This document shows positions 41,391 through 51,700 of a DNA stretch of 64,000 bases, piece by piece; position 1 is the stretch's first letter, and each line of letters opens with the position of its first letter. Below the pieces are notes generated by a model. It was not told the origin of the DNA and made no database searches. It saw only the letters and a list, made by a program, of their open reading frames with translations. The stretch is from JAVBWO01 sp036677375 (lineage in GTDB: Bacteria; Bacillota; Dehalobacteriia; UBA4068; UBA4997), in the NCBI GenBank assembly GCA_036677375.1, contig JAVBWO010000022.1:62001-126000 (forward strand), in the 5' to 3' direction. Made by a program: the position numbers and the translations under genes.

Positions 41391-42599
41391 ATGTTAAGAT
41401 CGAATAAAATTATGACAGCCGTTTTTATAGCCATGGCGTTTTTGTTTCTGACGCCTGGTATTCCTGCCTTGGCGGCAGGTGGCGCCTATCATTTTAGCGG
41501 ACAATGGTCTGGCAGTCGTTTTGTGGTCACTGTGACTGTGAGCTATGCCGACACCCAAGTCAACGCGGGCGCTTTCCTCTTAGGCTATAATGGGAACAAG
41601 CTGGTTCTCTTGAATGATTCCTTTCAGGACGCGCAATCCGGCGAAGGTATTTTGCCGGGGGGCGATGTAATGGCGTTGGCCGGGGGTAGCGATACGGCTA
41701 AGAAAATTGCCTGGTTTAATTGGATCGCACTTTCCGGCGGCAGCCCGGGCAGTTTTACCGGTACGGCGCCCAAGGAAATTGCCAAGCTCTATTTTCGTCT
41801 GGCGGACGGCGTAGCCAAAGAGGATCTTAACACTGCTTCTCTTTTTATTCCCACGGGACAGGAGGCCCTTACCATATCGAAGCTGGCGAAGCCGCTGATT
41901 CTAGCCTATGGCGGGACAGATATTCCGGAAAATGTGACAGCTGATTTTAGCTATCCCGGCAGCAGCAATCCGGCGGAAGACGGTACTTCTTCCGCCGGCG
42001 GGGGAGGCGGTGCTGCTGACACAGAAGATCCGGTGATCCCCGATACCGCGTATTTCAACGATGTCCCTGCCGGCGTCTGGTATGAGGCTTTTGTTTATGA
42101 TCTGACCAGCCGGGGTATCCTGCAGGGGAAAACGGCGACATCTTTTGCCCCCAATGATGCTATTACCCGGGGAGAATTTGCCGCCATCCTGGCCAGAATG
42201 TCCGGCGAAACCATGCCTCAGGCGGAGAAAACCTTTTGCGATGTTGCAGCCGACGCTTGGTATGCTTCTTATATCGCTTGGGCCTCGGTAAAGGGTATTG
42301 CTCAGGGTTCCGGAATCGGCTTTGCTCCCAACGCCAATATTACCAGGGAGGAAATGGCCCTGATGTTGTACCGTTATGTACAAAATGTGTCCGGTGCTAC
42401 ACTGCCGGACAAAAACGCTACCGCCGTCTTTACCGATGATCAAAATATTGCCTCTTATGCCAAAGAAGCCGTTACCGCCATGCAGCGGGGAGGTATTCTC
42501 GGCGGCAAAGAAAGCAATCGCTTTGCTCCCAAAGACAATGCCACGCGGGCGGAGGCAGCCAAGATGATCTCCCTTTTGCTGGCAGCCATCGGAAAATAA
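41391..42599 (+). CDS. Secreted cohesin-like surface protein with three SLH domains
   Basis: A 402-residue surface protein. Residues 1-30 form a signal peptide ending PALA. Residues about 33-175 are a beta-sandwich resembling cohesin-type or similar carbohydrate-associated domains (FVVTVTVSYADTQVNAGAFL, IAKLYFRLADG). Residues about 190-220 are a Ser/Gly-rich linker. Residues about 225-402 contain three SLH repeats (AYFNDVPAGVWYEAFVYDLT, FCDVAADAWYASYIAWASVK, VFTDDQNIASYAKEAVTAMQ), each with the ITRGEFA or similar turn. It is therefore anchored to the wall polymer. The ATG at 41391 is eight bases after AGGGGAGG; an ATG at 41385 is too close. The ligand is unknown; no dockerin is seen in the window. 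Confidence 0.85.
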   Translation: MLRSNKIMTAVFIAMAFLFLTPGIPALAAGGAYHFSGQWSGSRFVVTVTVSYADTQVNAGAFLLGYNGNKLVLLNDSFQDAQSGEGILPGGDVMALAGGSDTAKKIAWFNWIALSGGSPGSFTGTAPKEIAKLYFRLADGVAKEDLNTASLFIPTGQEALTISKLAKPLILAYGGTDIPENVTADFSYPGSSNPAEDGTSSAGGGGGAADTEDPVIPDTAYFNDVPAGVWYEAFVYDLTSRGILQGKTATSFAPNDAITRGEFAAILARMSGETMPQAEKTFCDVAADAWYASYIAWASVKGIAQGSGIGFAPNANITREEMALMLYRYVQNVSGATLPDKNATAVFTDDQNIASYAKEAVTAMQRGGILGGKESNRFAPKDNATRAEAAKMISLLLAAIGK

Positions 42600-42721
42600 A
42601 AAGCAGGGGATTATCATATTAGCTTGTGACTGGCGCCCATAGGTATCTTTATTTGTCATTTGTCATTGTTTGACGTAATAAGGCAGCGTCAGATTTGAAT
42701 TTTCATAATATAATTTTAAAT

Positions 42722-42764
42722 AAAAAGAGCCGTCTTAAGTGAAATGTTTAAGACGGCTCTTTTT
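42722..42764. terminator. Bidirectional terminator after the SLH surface protein gene
   Basis: A perfect 17-bp stem AAAAAGAGCCGTCTTAA (42722-42738) and TTAAGACGGCTCTTTTT (42748-42764), loop GTGAAATGT. It sits between this gene and the convergent cyclase gene. The rest of 42600-42997 has no gene. Confidence 0.92.
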
Positions 42765-42791
42765 ATTATGACTTTAGTTTGCTGAGCATGG
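42764..42791. repeat. Post-terminator repeat, copy C
   Basis: TATTATGACTTTAGTTTG and following bases match copy A at 22 of 28 positions, and the copy begins at the last base of the terminator stem. A trailing AATCAT phrase (about 42802) is also shared with copy A. Confidence 0.6.
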
Positions 42792-42997
42792 GGATTGCGC
42801 GCAATCATAGCCATCCGTTTGATTCATTACGGGCGGTTATGATTAAATTAAAATGTTCCCGCCATTGGCTGCCTGCGGCTCCATCCACTTCTGATATCTG
42901 GGGAGTAAGTGGAATTCTCGTTCAAGTTTCTCCGCTTTGACTTAGTTTGTTTTGAAACTCTTCAATCAAGATGCCTGGGGCGGTGGCGCTATCCTGC

Positions 42998-43741
42998 TCA
43001 GGCTTCAAATATGGCGATGCATCTAGCCGGGAAACCGACGCCGTCTTTGATGCGCGGCCAAAAACATAGAATAACGCCTCCGGCAGCAGGTACTTTATCC
43101 AAATTGATCATGACCTCAATTTGGATTTTGTCCTGTGCTAAAATATATAGCTCACCAGCCCAACCTAAGCCGACCGCAGGAGCATCGGTATCGGTGGGCT
43201 CATGACCGATGGCGCCGATTTTTCGTTCCTCCACCAAAAATTTCAGTGCCTCCAGAGACCAACCGGGATAATGGGGATTACCATCCTTATCGTTGTTTTC
43301 ATAATCGTCCGCCGCCATGATTGACCAGTCCGAGCGCATGGCAACAAAAGAATCAGGGGGAATTTTTCCGTATGTAGCTTCATACTCCCGTATATCGTCA
43401 ACTGTCAGGGTATAGTCGGCGTTTTCACGGACTTTGGCGGAAACATCGATCACGCAGAGCGGAAAAATTACACTTTTTGTGGGTACATCGGCAAGAGTGC
43501 GCCCGTCATTTACAAAGTGCCTTGGGCAATCGACATGCGTACCATATTGGCTGGTGACATGATAGCAAAATGCAGTCACATCATAGGGGCCCTCGTGATA
43601 GTCCAGCGCCAATTCATGCGATAAAGGCTTATAGCCGATCCAATGCGGCGTGTTTGGGCTGAGGATATGAGATAGCTCAACCCATCTGTATTGCGGTGAT
43701 TTTAGCTTCTCTACCATATTCCATAGTTGTTCAGACATCAT
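42998..43741 (-). CDS. Cyclase-family metal-dependent hydrolase (kynurenine formamidase-like)
   Basis: A 247-residue protein of the cyclase/kynurenine formamidase superfamily. The metal-binding signature is intact: SQYGTHVDCPRHFVNDGRTL, with the HxxxD-type His and Asp. VAMRSDWSIM, IGHEPTDTDAP and the C-terminal AGGVILCFWPRIKDGVGFPA also match. Members hydrolyse N-formylkynurenine, cyclic amides or other small amides; the substrate cannot be told here. The start is one of two adjacent ATGs (43741, 43738) after AGGGGGG; a TTG at 43744 is possible. It lies downstream of the HTH regulator gene with a gap of about 140 bases, so they may be co-transcribed. Confidence 0.87.
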   Translation of the reverse strand: MMSEQLWNMVEKLKSPQYRWVELSHILSPNTPHWIGYKPLSHELALDYHEGPYDVTAFCYHVTSQYGTHVDCPRHFVNDGRTLADVPTKSVIFPLCVIDVSAKVRENADYTLTVDDIREYEATYGKIPPDSFVAMRSDWSIMAADDYENNDKDGNPHYPGWSLEALKFLVEERKIGAIGHEPTDTDAPAVGLGWAGELYILAQDKIQIEVMINLDKVPAAGGVILCFWPRIKDGVGFPARCIAIFEA

Positions 43742-43884
43742 CAACCCCCCCTAAAACGATATCGTTATCAATACAGACATGCCCACATTTTCCTCCCTGT
43801 GCGGGAGTACATATTTTCACTGCATTCCAACATAATGTTTTCCTTGGTCGGCAACACCCGGTAGTTTGGTCTCATATGCATTTT

Positions 43885-45480
43885 TTAAGTGTTTAAAAGG
43901 CTATAAGCATAGGCTTCCAGCCTCGCGATAATATTACTTTTGGTTTTTTGCGCTTCGGGAATGATATTGATCGTATTTTTCAGAATGCTGAAAAATACGG
44001 TGGAAGAGATTGGTTCCTCGGTGATAAGGATGACAGGGTTCTTGTATTGTTCATCCCATTTGGCCAGCACGGCACCAAAACCATCTTTAGCCATAAAGGC
44101 AATATTGGAACCCAGCGCAGCATCTTCTTTGGAAGCAAGATAGAGATGGTATTTGTTATAGGACTTTAAAAACTGAACAGTGCTTTGCAGGTGCTCGCAA
44201 AGGTCAATAGGCTCATAGGGAAAGGCTTCTCCTTTACTACAGCCTAGGTATAGCATGTTTTTCCCTAGGAGCTTTGAGAGGTTGTCTACCGTCAGAATAT
44301 GTAACGTATCGAAAATTGCAACATTTTGTTTAAACGCCTCCACGCGTTTACTGTGATTTTCTAAGTAAGCGGCGGTCTCCTCCCGGGACATACCGGTTCT
44401 TTGCAGCATACGTTGTAGAACGCTTTCCGGCACAGTGATATCGCTTAAAGCATCCTTAAACAGAATAGTGCCGGTATGGGTCTTTTCTATATCCAGCAAA
44501 GCGGAAGAAAACTCCTGCGGATAAGGAGATTTATAAAGCTTAAAGTAACGCTTGCTTTCTGAGAGAAGTCCCTGGTACATCTGTTCCATATCGGCAACGG
44601 CCATTGGATCTGCCGTGACATAAGTATAATCCGCCAGACCGGAGGTATTGGCGGTCATGGCGAAGGAGGCCAATATACCCGGAATGACCCAAAGGGACTG
44701 TTTTACGATTCTGGCGGTATATTTAGGCATATAGTAGGAATCCACCATGCCGGTAAGATGCAAGGGCGACCACTGTTCAATAGCGGAAACGATGGAGGCG
44801 GGCGCCCGGTTCAGCACATGAATGACCTTGATGCGGTGCCCTTTGACAATGGCGATTTTCATTAATTCTGCCCAGCGCAGGAAAAACTGCCGGTCTCCCA
44901 TGAGCCATAAAATATCTTCATCACTGAAGCACCAAAGTTCTTGGGGCGTTTCCTGCGCAATCAAAGTGCTCATAATACGAAGCACCGCTTGGCGCTTGCC
45001 CTGTATGCCTGCAAAAGACTCCAGGATGCAGAGGGATCCTTGGGGAAACTCCAAAGGCGGCTGGTTTTTTAATAAGTCGGAGGTCATTTGAGACCCTTTG
45101 GTATTGAAAGCACTTTCTAAGGCGGAGATCTTGGTCATGACGGAACCCAAGTCATTAGCCTGGGGTTCCGGGTTTTGATAGCTTTTTATTGGCTCCGCGC
45201 CCAACCATTTCGCTAGAATTTCCTTTTTTTCCTGCTGATCAAGAAGGGGCGAAAATGGCAGGCCAAGCTTGATCAGCTCGTTTTTCTGATGCTCTGTGGT
45301 GCGGCTTGCTAAAATAAAATCTGCGATCATGGGAAGATAGTGAGAAGTTGGCTTGACCAGACGCTTTCCTTGGCGCCAGCGGCTGATAAGAGAAGGGTCA
45401 ACATTAAGAGATTGCCCCAAAGAGGCATTGGTCGTGCCGGTAATTTTCATGAACAGATCCAGCTTCTTGGAAAAATTCAC
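43885..45480 (-). CDS. Large HTH (XRE-like) transcriptional regulator of unknown class
   Basis: A 531-residue protein with an N-terminal helix-turn-helix (about residues 18-42; NASLGQSLNVDPSLISRWRQ), followed by about 450 residues without a family I recognise. The large part has predicted alpha/beta character, no transmembrane helix, and may be a sensing domain. The start is GTG at 45480 with AGGAGG eight bases upstream. A strong minus-strand promoter (45604-45632) and a palindrome at its start site suggest autoregulation. It is divergent from the giant surface-protein gene at 45730 and could control it and the cyclase gene; this is inference from position. Confidence 0.75.
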   Translation of the reverse strand: MNFSKKLDLFMKITGTTNASLGQSLNVDPSLISRWRQGKRLVKPTSHYLPMIADFILASRTTEHQKNELIKLGLPFSPLLDQQEKKEILAKWLGAEPIKSYQNPEPQANDLGSVMTKISALESAFNTKGSQMTSDLLKNQPPLEFPQGSLCILESFAGIQGKRQAVLRIMSTLIAQETPQELWCFSDEDILWLMGDRQFFLRWAELMKIAIVKGHRIKVIHVLNRAPASIVSAIEQWSPLHLTGMVDSYYMPKYTARIVKQSLWVIPGILASFAMTANTSGLADYTYVTADPMAVADMEQMYQGLLSESKRYFKLYKSPYPQEFSSALLDIEKTHTGTILFKDALSDITVPESVLQRMLQRTGMSREETAAYLENHSKRVEAFKQNVAIFDTLHILTVDNLSKLLGKNMLYLGCSKGEAFPYEPIDLCEHLQSTVQFLKSYNKYHLYLASKEDAALGSNIAFMAKDGFGAVLAKWDEQYKNPVILITEEPISSTVFFSILKNTINIIPEAQKTKSNIIARLEAYAYSLLNT

Positions 45481-45589
45481 TGTTCGTACCTCCTAAAATT
45501 GTTTAACAGCCCTTTGGGCTTTCGGTTAGCATGTGATACAGGTTCCCCGCATTACCAACAAATGTCACGTGTTTGGCACGAAAGTCATC

Positions 45590-45602
45590 AACTTGTCAAG
45601 TT
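45590..45602. promoter_or_regulatory. Candidate operator palindrome
   Basis: AACTTGTCAAGTT, a perfect 13-base palindrome (centre T), located right at the predicted transcript start of the regulator gene. A second dyad CGTG/CACG lies at about 45568-45580. Confidence 0.45.
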
Positions 45603-45603
45603 T

Positions 45604-45632
45604 ATTATACGTTTATTAGGTTATGATGTAAA
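45604..45632 (-). promoter_or_regulatory. Promoter of the HTH regulator gene
   Basis: On the minus strand TTTACA (45632-45627), exactly 17 bases, TATAAT (45609-45604). It gives a leader of about 117 bases to the GTG at 45480. Confidence 0.7.
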
Positions 45633-45676
45633 GGTAAGAAGATAAAATTGTGATATTTGTGTTTAGAATTCGGGTA

Positions 45677-45693
45677 AAGCGGGTGACCCGCTT
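45677..45693 (+). promoter_or_regulatory. Hairpin in the 5' leader of the giant gene
   Basis: AAGCGGG, loop TGA, CCCGCTT: a perfect 7-bp stem ending 36 bases before the ATG at 45730. No T-run follows. It could stabilise the very long mRNA or be an operator. A weak plus promoter (TTATGA, 16 bases, TAAAAT at 45643-45648) lies just upstream. Confidence 0.4.
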
Positions 45694-45729
45694 GGAAGCG
45701 TTTCGATGAAATTATTTGGGGGGATACAT

Positions 45730-48700
45730 ATGAAAAGAAAGATTAAGAAATTTTTTCAAAAAACGCTGGTTACGACGGTGGCAGTTTCTATGCTGCTTTC
45801 CTCACTGCCGCCTGTGGCGTTAGCGGACAGTATTGCGCAAGCGGCGGCGGATTATAGCGTGTCGCAGGAGATCAACTGGACCGGCGGCGGGACGAACCTG
45901 ACGGAAGCTATTATCCAAAATAGCGTTGTGCCGGGCATCAACGCATTGCTTTCCTATTACCAGGAAAATAGTGCCGCTTTGGATTCTGGAAGCACAGACG
46001 GCACTGACACAAGCATGTCTGCCGACGTGACAGCAACGCCGGTTTTAGAAGCGGCTGTGACGCAAGATCCTGTGATAACCGAACAGGATATGGTGGTTTT
46101 GTCTCAAAATCGCGAACCGGTATCGGATAACGCCGATGAAGGTACCGTTTCTTTCCCCCAAGGAACGGAAGCTCCTGCGACTCCAGCAACCACCGAAGAT
46201 ACAATAACGATTGATACCACCACCGGTACAGAAGCTGTTGCCGATACCACATCCGGTACTGCGGAAGAACCTGCTGCCGATGGCGCTTCTGATGATCCTG
46301 ATACTAGCTCTTCCCCTGGTACGGCGGATGATGTTACGGATCATTCTTCCGGCGATCCTGCCGCCGAGGAAAACACTCCCGTAACAGATCCCGCAACGGA
46401 TCCCGCAGGCGATACCGGCAGCGATTTAACGAATCCTGACGATCCCACAGGGAAAACCCCTGTGCCGCCGGAGTTGAGCGCAGCCGGGACAGAGGAAATC
46501 ACGCTTTTTGAAACGACTCCAACGGTGCAAACAATTGCTTTTGATACCGTCACCACCGTTTCCTTAGAGGCCGGGGTGCCCGCTTATTTTACTTTCACTT
46601 CCGATGCTTATCATGTTTTTGTGGCCAGAACACATCCGACAACAACCGACGAACCGGTTGGCCTTTCCATTGATACCGGTACCTATATGGAATCGGAAGG
46701 GCAGATCACCTTTGATGATTATTATGATAGAAACGGAAGTTTCTCAGAAGACGGCAAGACCGTACTTTACAGCACATTTGATGCCAATGCCGGAACCTAT
46801 TGTGTTCGGCTTTTGGCTGAAAGCGCTCAAACGGTGGATTTCTCCCTTTCTATTGCACAGACGCCGGCGGCCCCGACTTTTAACCCAGCCCCCGGATTAA
46901 CTGCGGCGGGAACGCAAACAGTTACCGTGACACCGGCGGCCAATACCGAGGTCTATATTTCAGAAAATCAATACAACACTGGCGCACTTTATGAGTCGCC
47001 TTTTTCAATCACTGTGGCAGCGGGCGCTCCTGTGACACGCTATATTACGGTAAAAGATCTTATTTCCGAAGTGTGGGGACAAAGCAAAGCTTATACTTGG
47101 TTTTGCACCGATGGCAGCCTGACACCTTCGCAAGTTCCGGGAGAAAGCGGCACTATCTATTTGACTTTGACGGATACTGCCGTCGGTGGGATTTATGATT
47201 TCCCCACCCAGGCTGGCCTTCGTTATGGCTTGGCAGCCTTTAAATATCAGTCTGAAGATTTGTATGCCAGCATAACCGCCCGCTTCATCGATGAAAATGG
47301 CAATACGTTCAGTGAGTATGCCTCTTATCTGCAAAACGAAACAAGCTATGACCCACTGGAAAGTTTTGTGGCGGAAGCCGGTAAGCAATATTTTGTTAAA
47401 ATAGAAAACTGGGGATACAATGGCCAGGTAGCGCTGAAAGTACTAAAGGATGTTCCTGCGTCGCCTGTTTTGACACCGTCTTCTTCCAATTGGTCCGAGG
47501 TTCCTTTGGAAGTGACTTTTACCAGTCCCAATGGAGATACGGTTTATTATGAGATGAGGATTGCCGGAGGGGAGGGGGAAGACGATCCGGCAGAGCGATC
47601 CATCGCCTCCGGCGGTAGTATCGTTTTAGACCGCTCCTGTTCCATTTATGCTTATACCAAAAGCGCCAGTGGTATCAAAAGTTCGATGACGGAAGGCTGG
47701 TACCCAATGAACGGACCGGCCTATCCGGAATTTGTACCCAATAACAGCCAACAGTTGGCGGGGACCGCAATCACCATAAACGGTGCGGAAGAAGGGGATA
47801 CCCTTTACTATACCACAGACGATAGCGACCCCTATGACAGCGGCACACGAAAAAACTATACCGATGAGCCTGTTATTACCATCCCGGATCCTTTTCCGGC
47901 GGGCGGCTATACCTTACAGGCTATCATCAGGAATGCCAATGGAATTTACGGTTTTCCTGGCAGTATTACCTATACCGAAGGGGTGCCGGTACCGGTGCTT
48001 GCCAATGCCAACTATCAGTATGAAGCGCCCTTCGTGCCTGTTTTTGCCACTCCCGCCGCAGGAATGGCAATCTATTATACTCTAGACGGCAGCGCCCCCC
48101 AAAGCGGTACCCTTTATGATCCGGAAACACCCATCGCAGGCATCAGCCAAAATACCAGGCTTCGGGCAGTGACTAAAAATGGCGCTGATTATTCCGATGA
48201 ACTGGATTATTTTATTCAGATCAATACGCCTCGTGCTTTATCCTTAAATACGTCAATTGACGGCTTATTGATGTATGGGGATTCTACCTCTCAGGAGCGT
48301 TTCGTTTTTGAGGTAACGGCGACGGGCAGTTATGATTTTCAGATCAATCCTGCCGTTTCAGGCAGTATTGGAAGTCTTTATCTTTATAGCTTGATCGATG
48401 GTGTGGAGAGTTATCTCTACGCCATGGATGCCACGAATCCCACCACGTGTAAATATACCTTTACCGCACCGGGTGATTATATTCTGGTAGTTTGTGCCCA
48501 ATATAATTACGGTTCAGGAAACTCCTATACCGGTTACACTGTGGCGGTGAACCAGGGGTTGGTACCGCCTGAAGCAAGTGTTCCCAGTGGATCCACCATT
48601 CAAGGCGGCAGCATCACTTTGACGGTACCCAACCCCGCCTGGCAGATCTATTATACTTTGGACGGCGCGGCACCTCAAGTCATGGCGGAGAATCTCTACA

Positions 48701-51700
48701 GCACACCCATTGCTTTGGCAGAAGGGAGCCATACCATTCGAGCCATTGCCGTAATTCCGGCTGCCGGAAGCATCCCGGAACAGGTCAGTGAAACGGCTAC
48801 TTTTACCTATACCGTCACGCCCGGAATTTTGGAATTAGGGACACCGCAAAACAGTTACGGCACCTTTGAAGGACCTCCTGCCGTTTATTCGTCCCAATAT
48901 TATTATATCAAAGCCGTTCCGGTCAGTAATGCCAGCTATACAGGGATCACTTCTATTGACTATACTTATAAGCTGGGGGTTGACGGGGAGTGGCAGATCA
49001 TCGGCAGCGCCACGGCCGATACTTGGCCGAACGGTGCGGGCAATACCGTCTATTGGAATACCGAAAACTGTGATTATTCCGGTTTAGCTACTTTGAAGGC
49101 CACAGCCTGGGATGCGGCGGGCAACAGTGCCGATAGTGAGATCGTCATTCAGTTGGAAACTAAAGCACCTACGGCTCCTGTTTTGAGTGCCGAAGCTGTG
49201 CCGGGTGCGGTAAACTTAAGCTGGACGTCTTCTGTTGGTTATGGTTCCATTTATTACATTCTGTACACTGCCAGCAGTGAAACCGGTACTTACAGCTATT
49301 TATACACGACCAGTGAAACCAGTTATACCCACCGCTTTCCGGAAAAGCCGGACAGTCTTACTTATTATAAAGTCAAGGCATGCAATTATGATTCATATAG
49401 CAGTGATTTTTCCAATGTTGTAGCCGCTGAGCCGGGACTGGACGAAGAACTGCCCGTGATCGGAGATATCTATGCCAACAGCAGTCTTTTGGCGGGGCAG
49501 ACCATCAAAAATACCACGGTCACCGTATATGCTTCTGATAATGGCGCTATAAAAAATATCAGCGCTTATCTGTCGCCCGCCGGCACCGCTCAATGGACGC
49601 TGCTGCGCTCCCATGATGGCAGCAGTCTGACCTACGCGCAATTTGATCTGACTTCGGCGGCCTTGGATGACGGCTCCTATGATTTTAAGGCGGTTGCCAC
49701 CGACGCCTATGACAATGTATCTACAGACAAGATCGTTGCTTTCACTTTAGACAATACGCCGCCCGGCGCTCCCGCCCTTAGTGCTACAGGGGTTCCTGTC
49801 GGTATTGAGCTGACCTGGGATAAGACGGCGGAAGATATTTCTAACTATACCTTGTATCGCAGCGCCTCCGGTGGCAGCCCGGCTTATCTTTGCACCATCT
49901 GGAGTGCGGACCAGCTTTCTTATTTAGACTATAAGGACGATAGCGAAATCGGCAATGCCTATGATTATCAGATCGTTGCCACCGACGCGGCTGGAAACGC
50001 TTCGGTAGGATCGGGAATCGCCACCGGTACAGTTTTAGATTACAGCCCTACCATCAACATTCAACCGGACGGGGCAAGACCCGGCGAATATCTTTTGGTC
50101 TCTGCCGCAGGCTTCCCTGAGACCCAAGTTATGCTTTCGGTGGACGGTGTGAAATATCCCAGCAACGAAGACCCGTCCTATTATACAGCTTATTCCGGAG
50201 AAGTCACCATATATTACCAGATTCCTGAAAACTTTACCGGCATTCATACTTTTAAAGTGGAAACGGCTGGTTATGCCACTACCTACCGCGCGGTGCAAAG
50301 TTACACGATCTTGGATTATCAGCCCAGTGTTACCGTGACTATGAACGATGAGGGAATCGCCACCGCCGAAGCCGGGAATACCGTTACGATCACTGCCAGT
50401 AATTTCGGGAAAAGAAGCGGCGGCAGCTGGGACGAAGTAAAATTCTATATTGACGGCGCGGAAAGCAGTGCTTATATCAGCTGTGATTATAATACCGGAA
50501 CCTATTGCGCGGATTATACCATCCCCTATACCAAATCCGGGCGTCTGCATATCTTGGCTAAAGGCACTTATCTTGGTTATCAAGCCGATTATGAGCTTAA
50601 CGTGACTGCGGCTGACACCAATCTTTCGATCACGCCGGCGGGACAGAAAGCGGGGGATCTGTTAACATTTCATATTTCCGGCTTCAAAGCCAATGAAGCT
50701 TTATATGTGTATCAGGGCAATTCCTATGTGCAGACCCAATGGGCCGACGCGGGGGGCGGCGCAGAGTTTACTTACCGCTTGCCCAATAATGCCTTGGGCT
50801 CGGTGGTGTTCACCGTGGCAGGTGGCTCCAGCGGTTTGTCCGAAACTGTAATCTATCAGGTCATCAAGGGTGAATTTATTGTTTTCGGGCCCACTTCTGC
50901 CGCCACGGGCAGTGAAACTTCCTTTACCGTTTCCGGCTTCAGCCGGAATGAAACGGTCTATCTCTATGTTAACGGCGTACTGAAAGCCTCGCCTTATGTG
51001 ACGGCTCAGACAGCCTATACCTTTCATTATACTTTCGGCCTGGCGGAACGAGGCAATGCCGTCATTGAGGCAGTGGGTTCTTCTAGCGGCGTCAGCGGCC
51101 GGACGGTTTGTTCTGTGACGAACCCGGTGGGTTTTGCGCCCAACCTGACTTTGGTGGGCGGTACCTTAATGGCTGAGGGTTTCTATGCCGGGGAACAAGT
51201 GCGGTTCTACTTAAATGATAGCCTTTTTGCTACCGTCACTGCCGGAACGTCTGGAGATTGTACGGCGAATCCTGATTTAGAAGGTCTCTCTTCCTATATT
51301 ATAAAAGCAGTGGGTGTCACTTCCGGTTATACCGCTATTGTGACCGGAACCTCGGAAACGGTGAACGCTACGATCAGCGGCGCCGCACATACGCCCGGTA
51401 GTACGATTCCTGTTGCATTGAGTGGGCTTTCTCCCAATGCTTCTTATACGGCTTATTGGGACGGCAGCCTGATCAATGGTAGTTATAGTGCCGGAGAAAC
51501 CGGGGAAAGCAGCCTGGATTTCTTCATCCCTTACCGCGCCGTTCCCGGTTCTCATACCCTTCTGATCGTGGATGCCGCCGGCAGGCAAGGCAGCTTTACG
51601 GTAAATGTGGGCGTGCCTGCCGCTGCCATCAGTGTGCAACCGGAGATGATCTCTCAGGGAAGCGGCATCACTATGACTCTGACCGGATTCGCGCCTAATG

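Noticed and set aside
45568..45583. CGTG/CACG dyad as a definite operator
   Set aside because: Only four complementary bases per arm; too weak to list separately.
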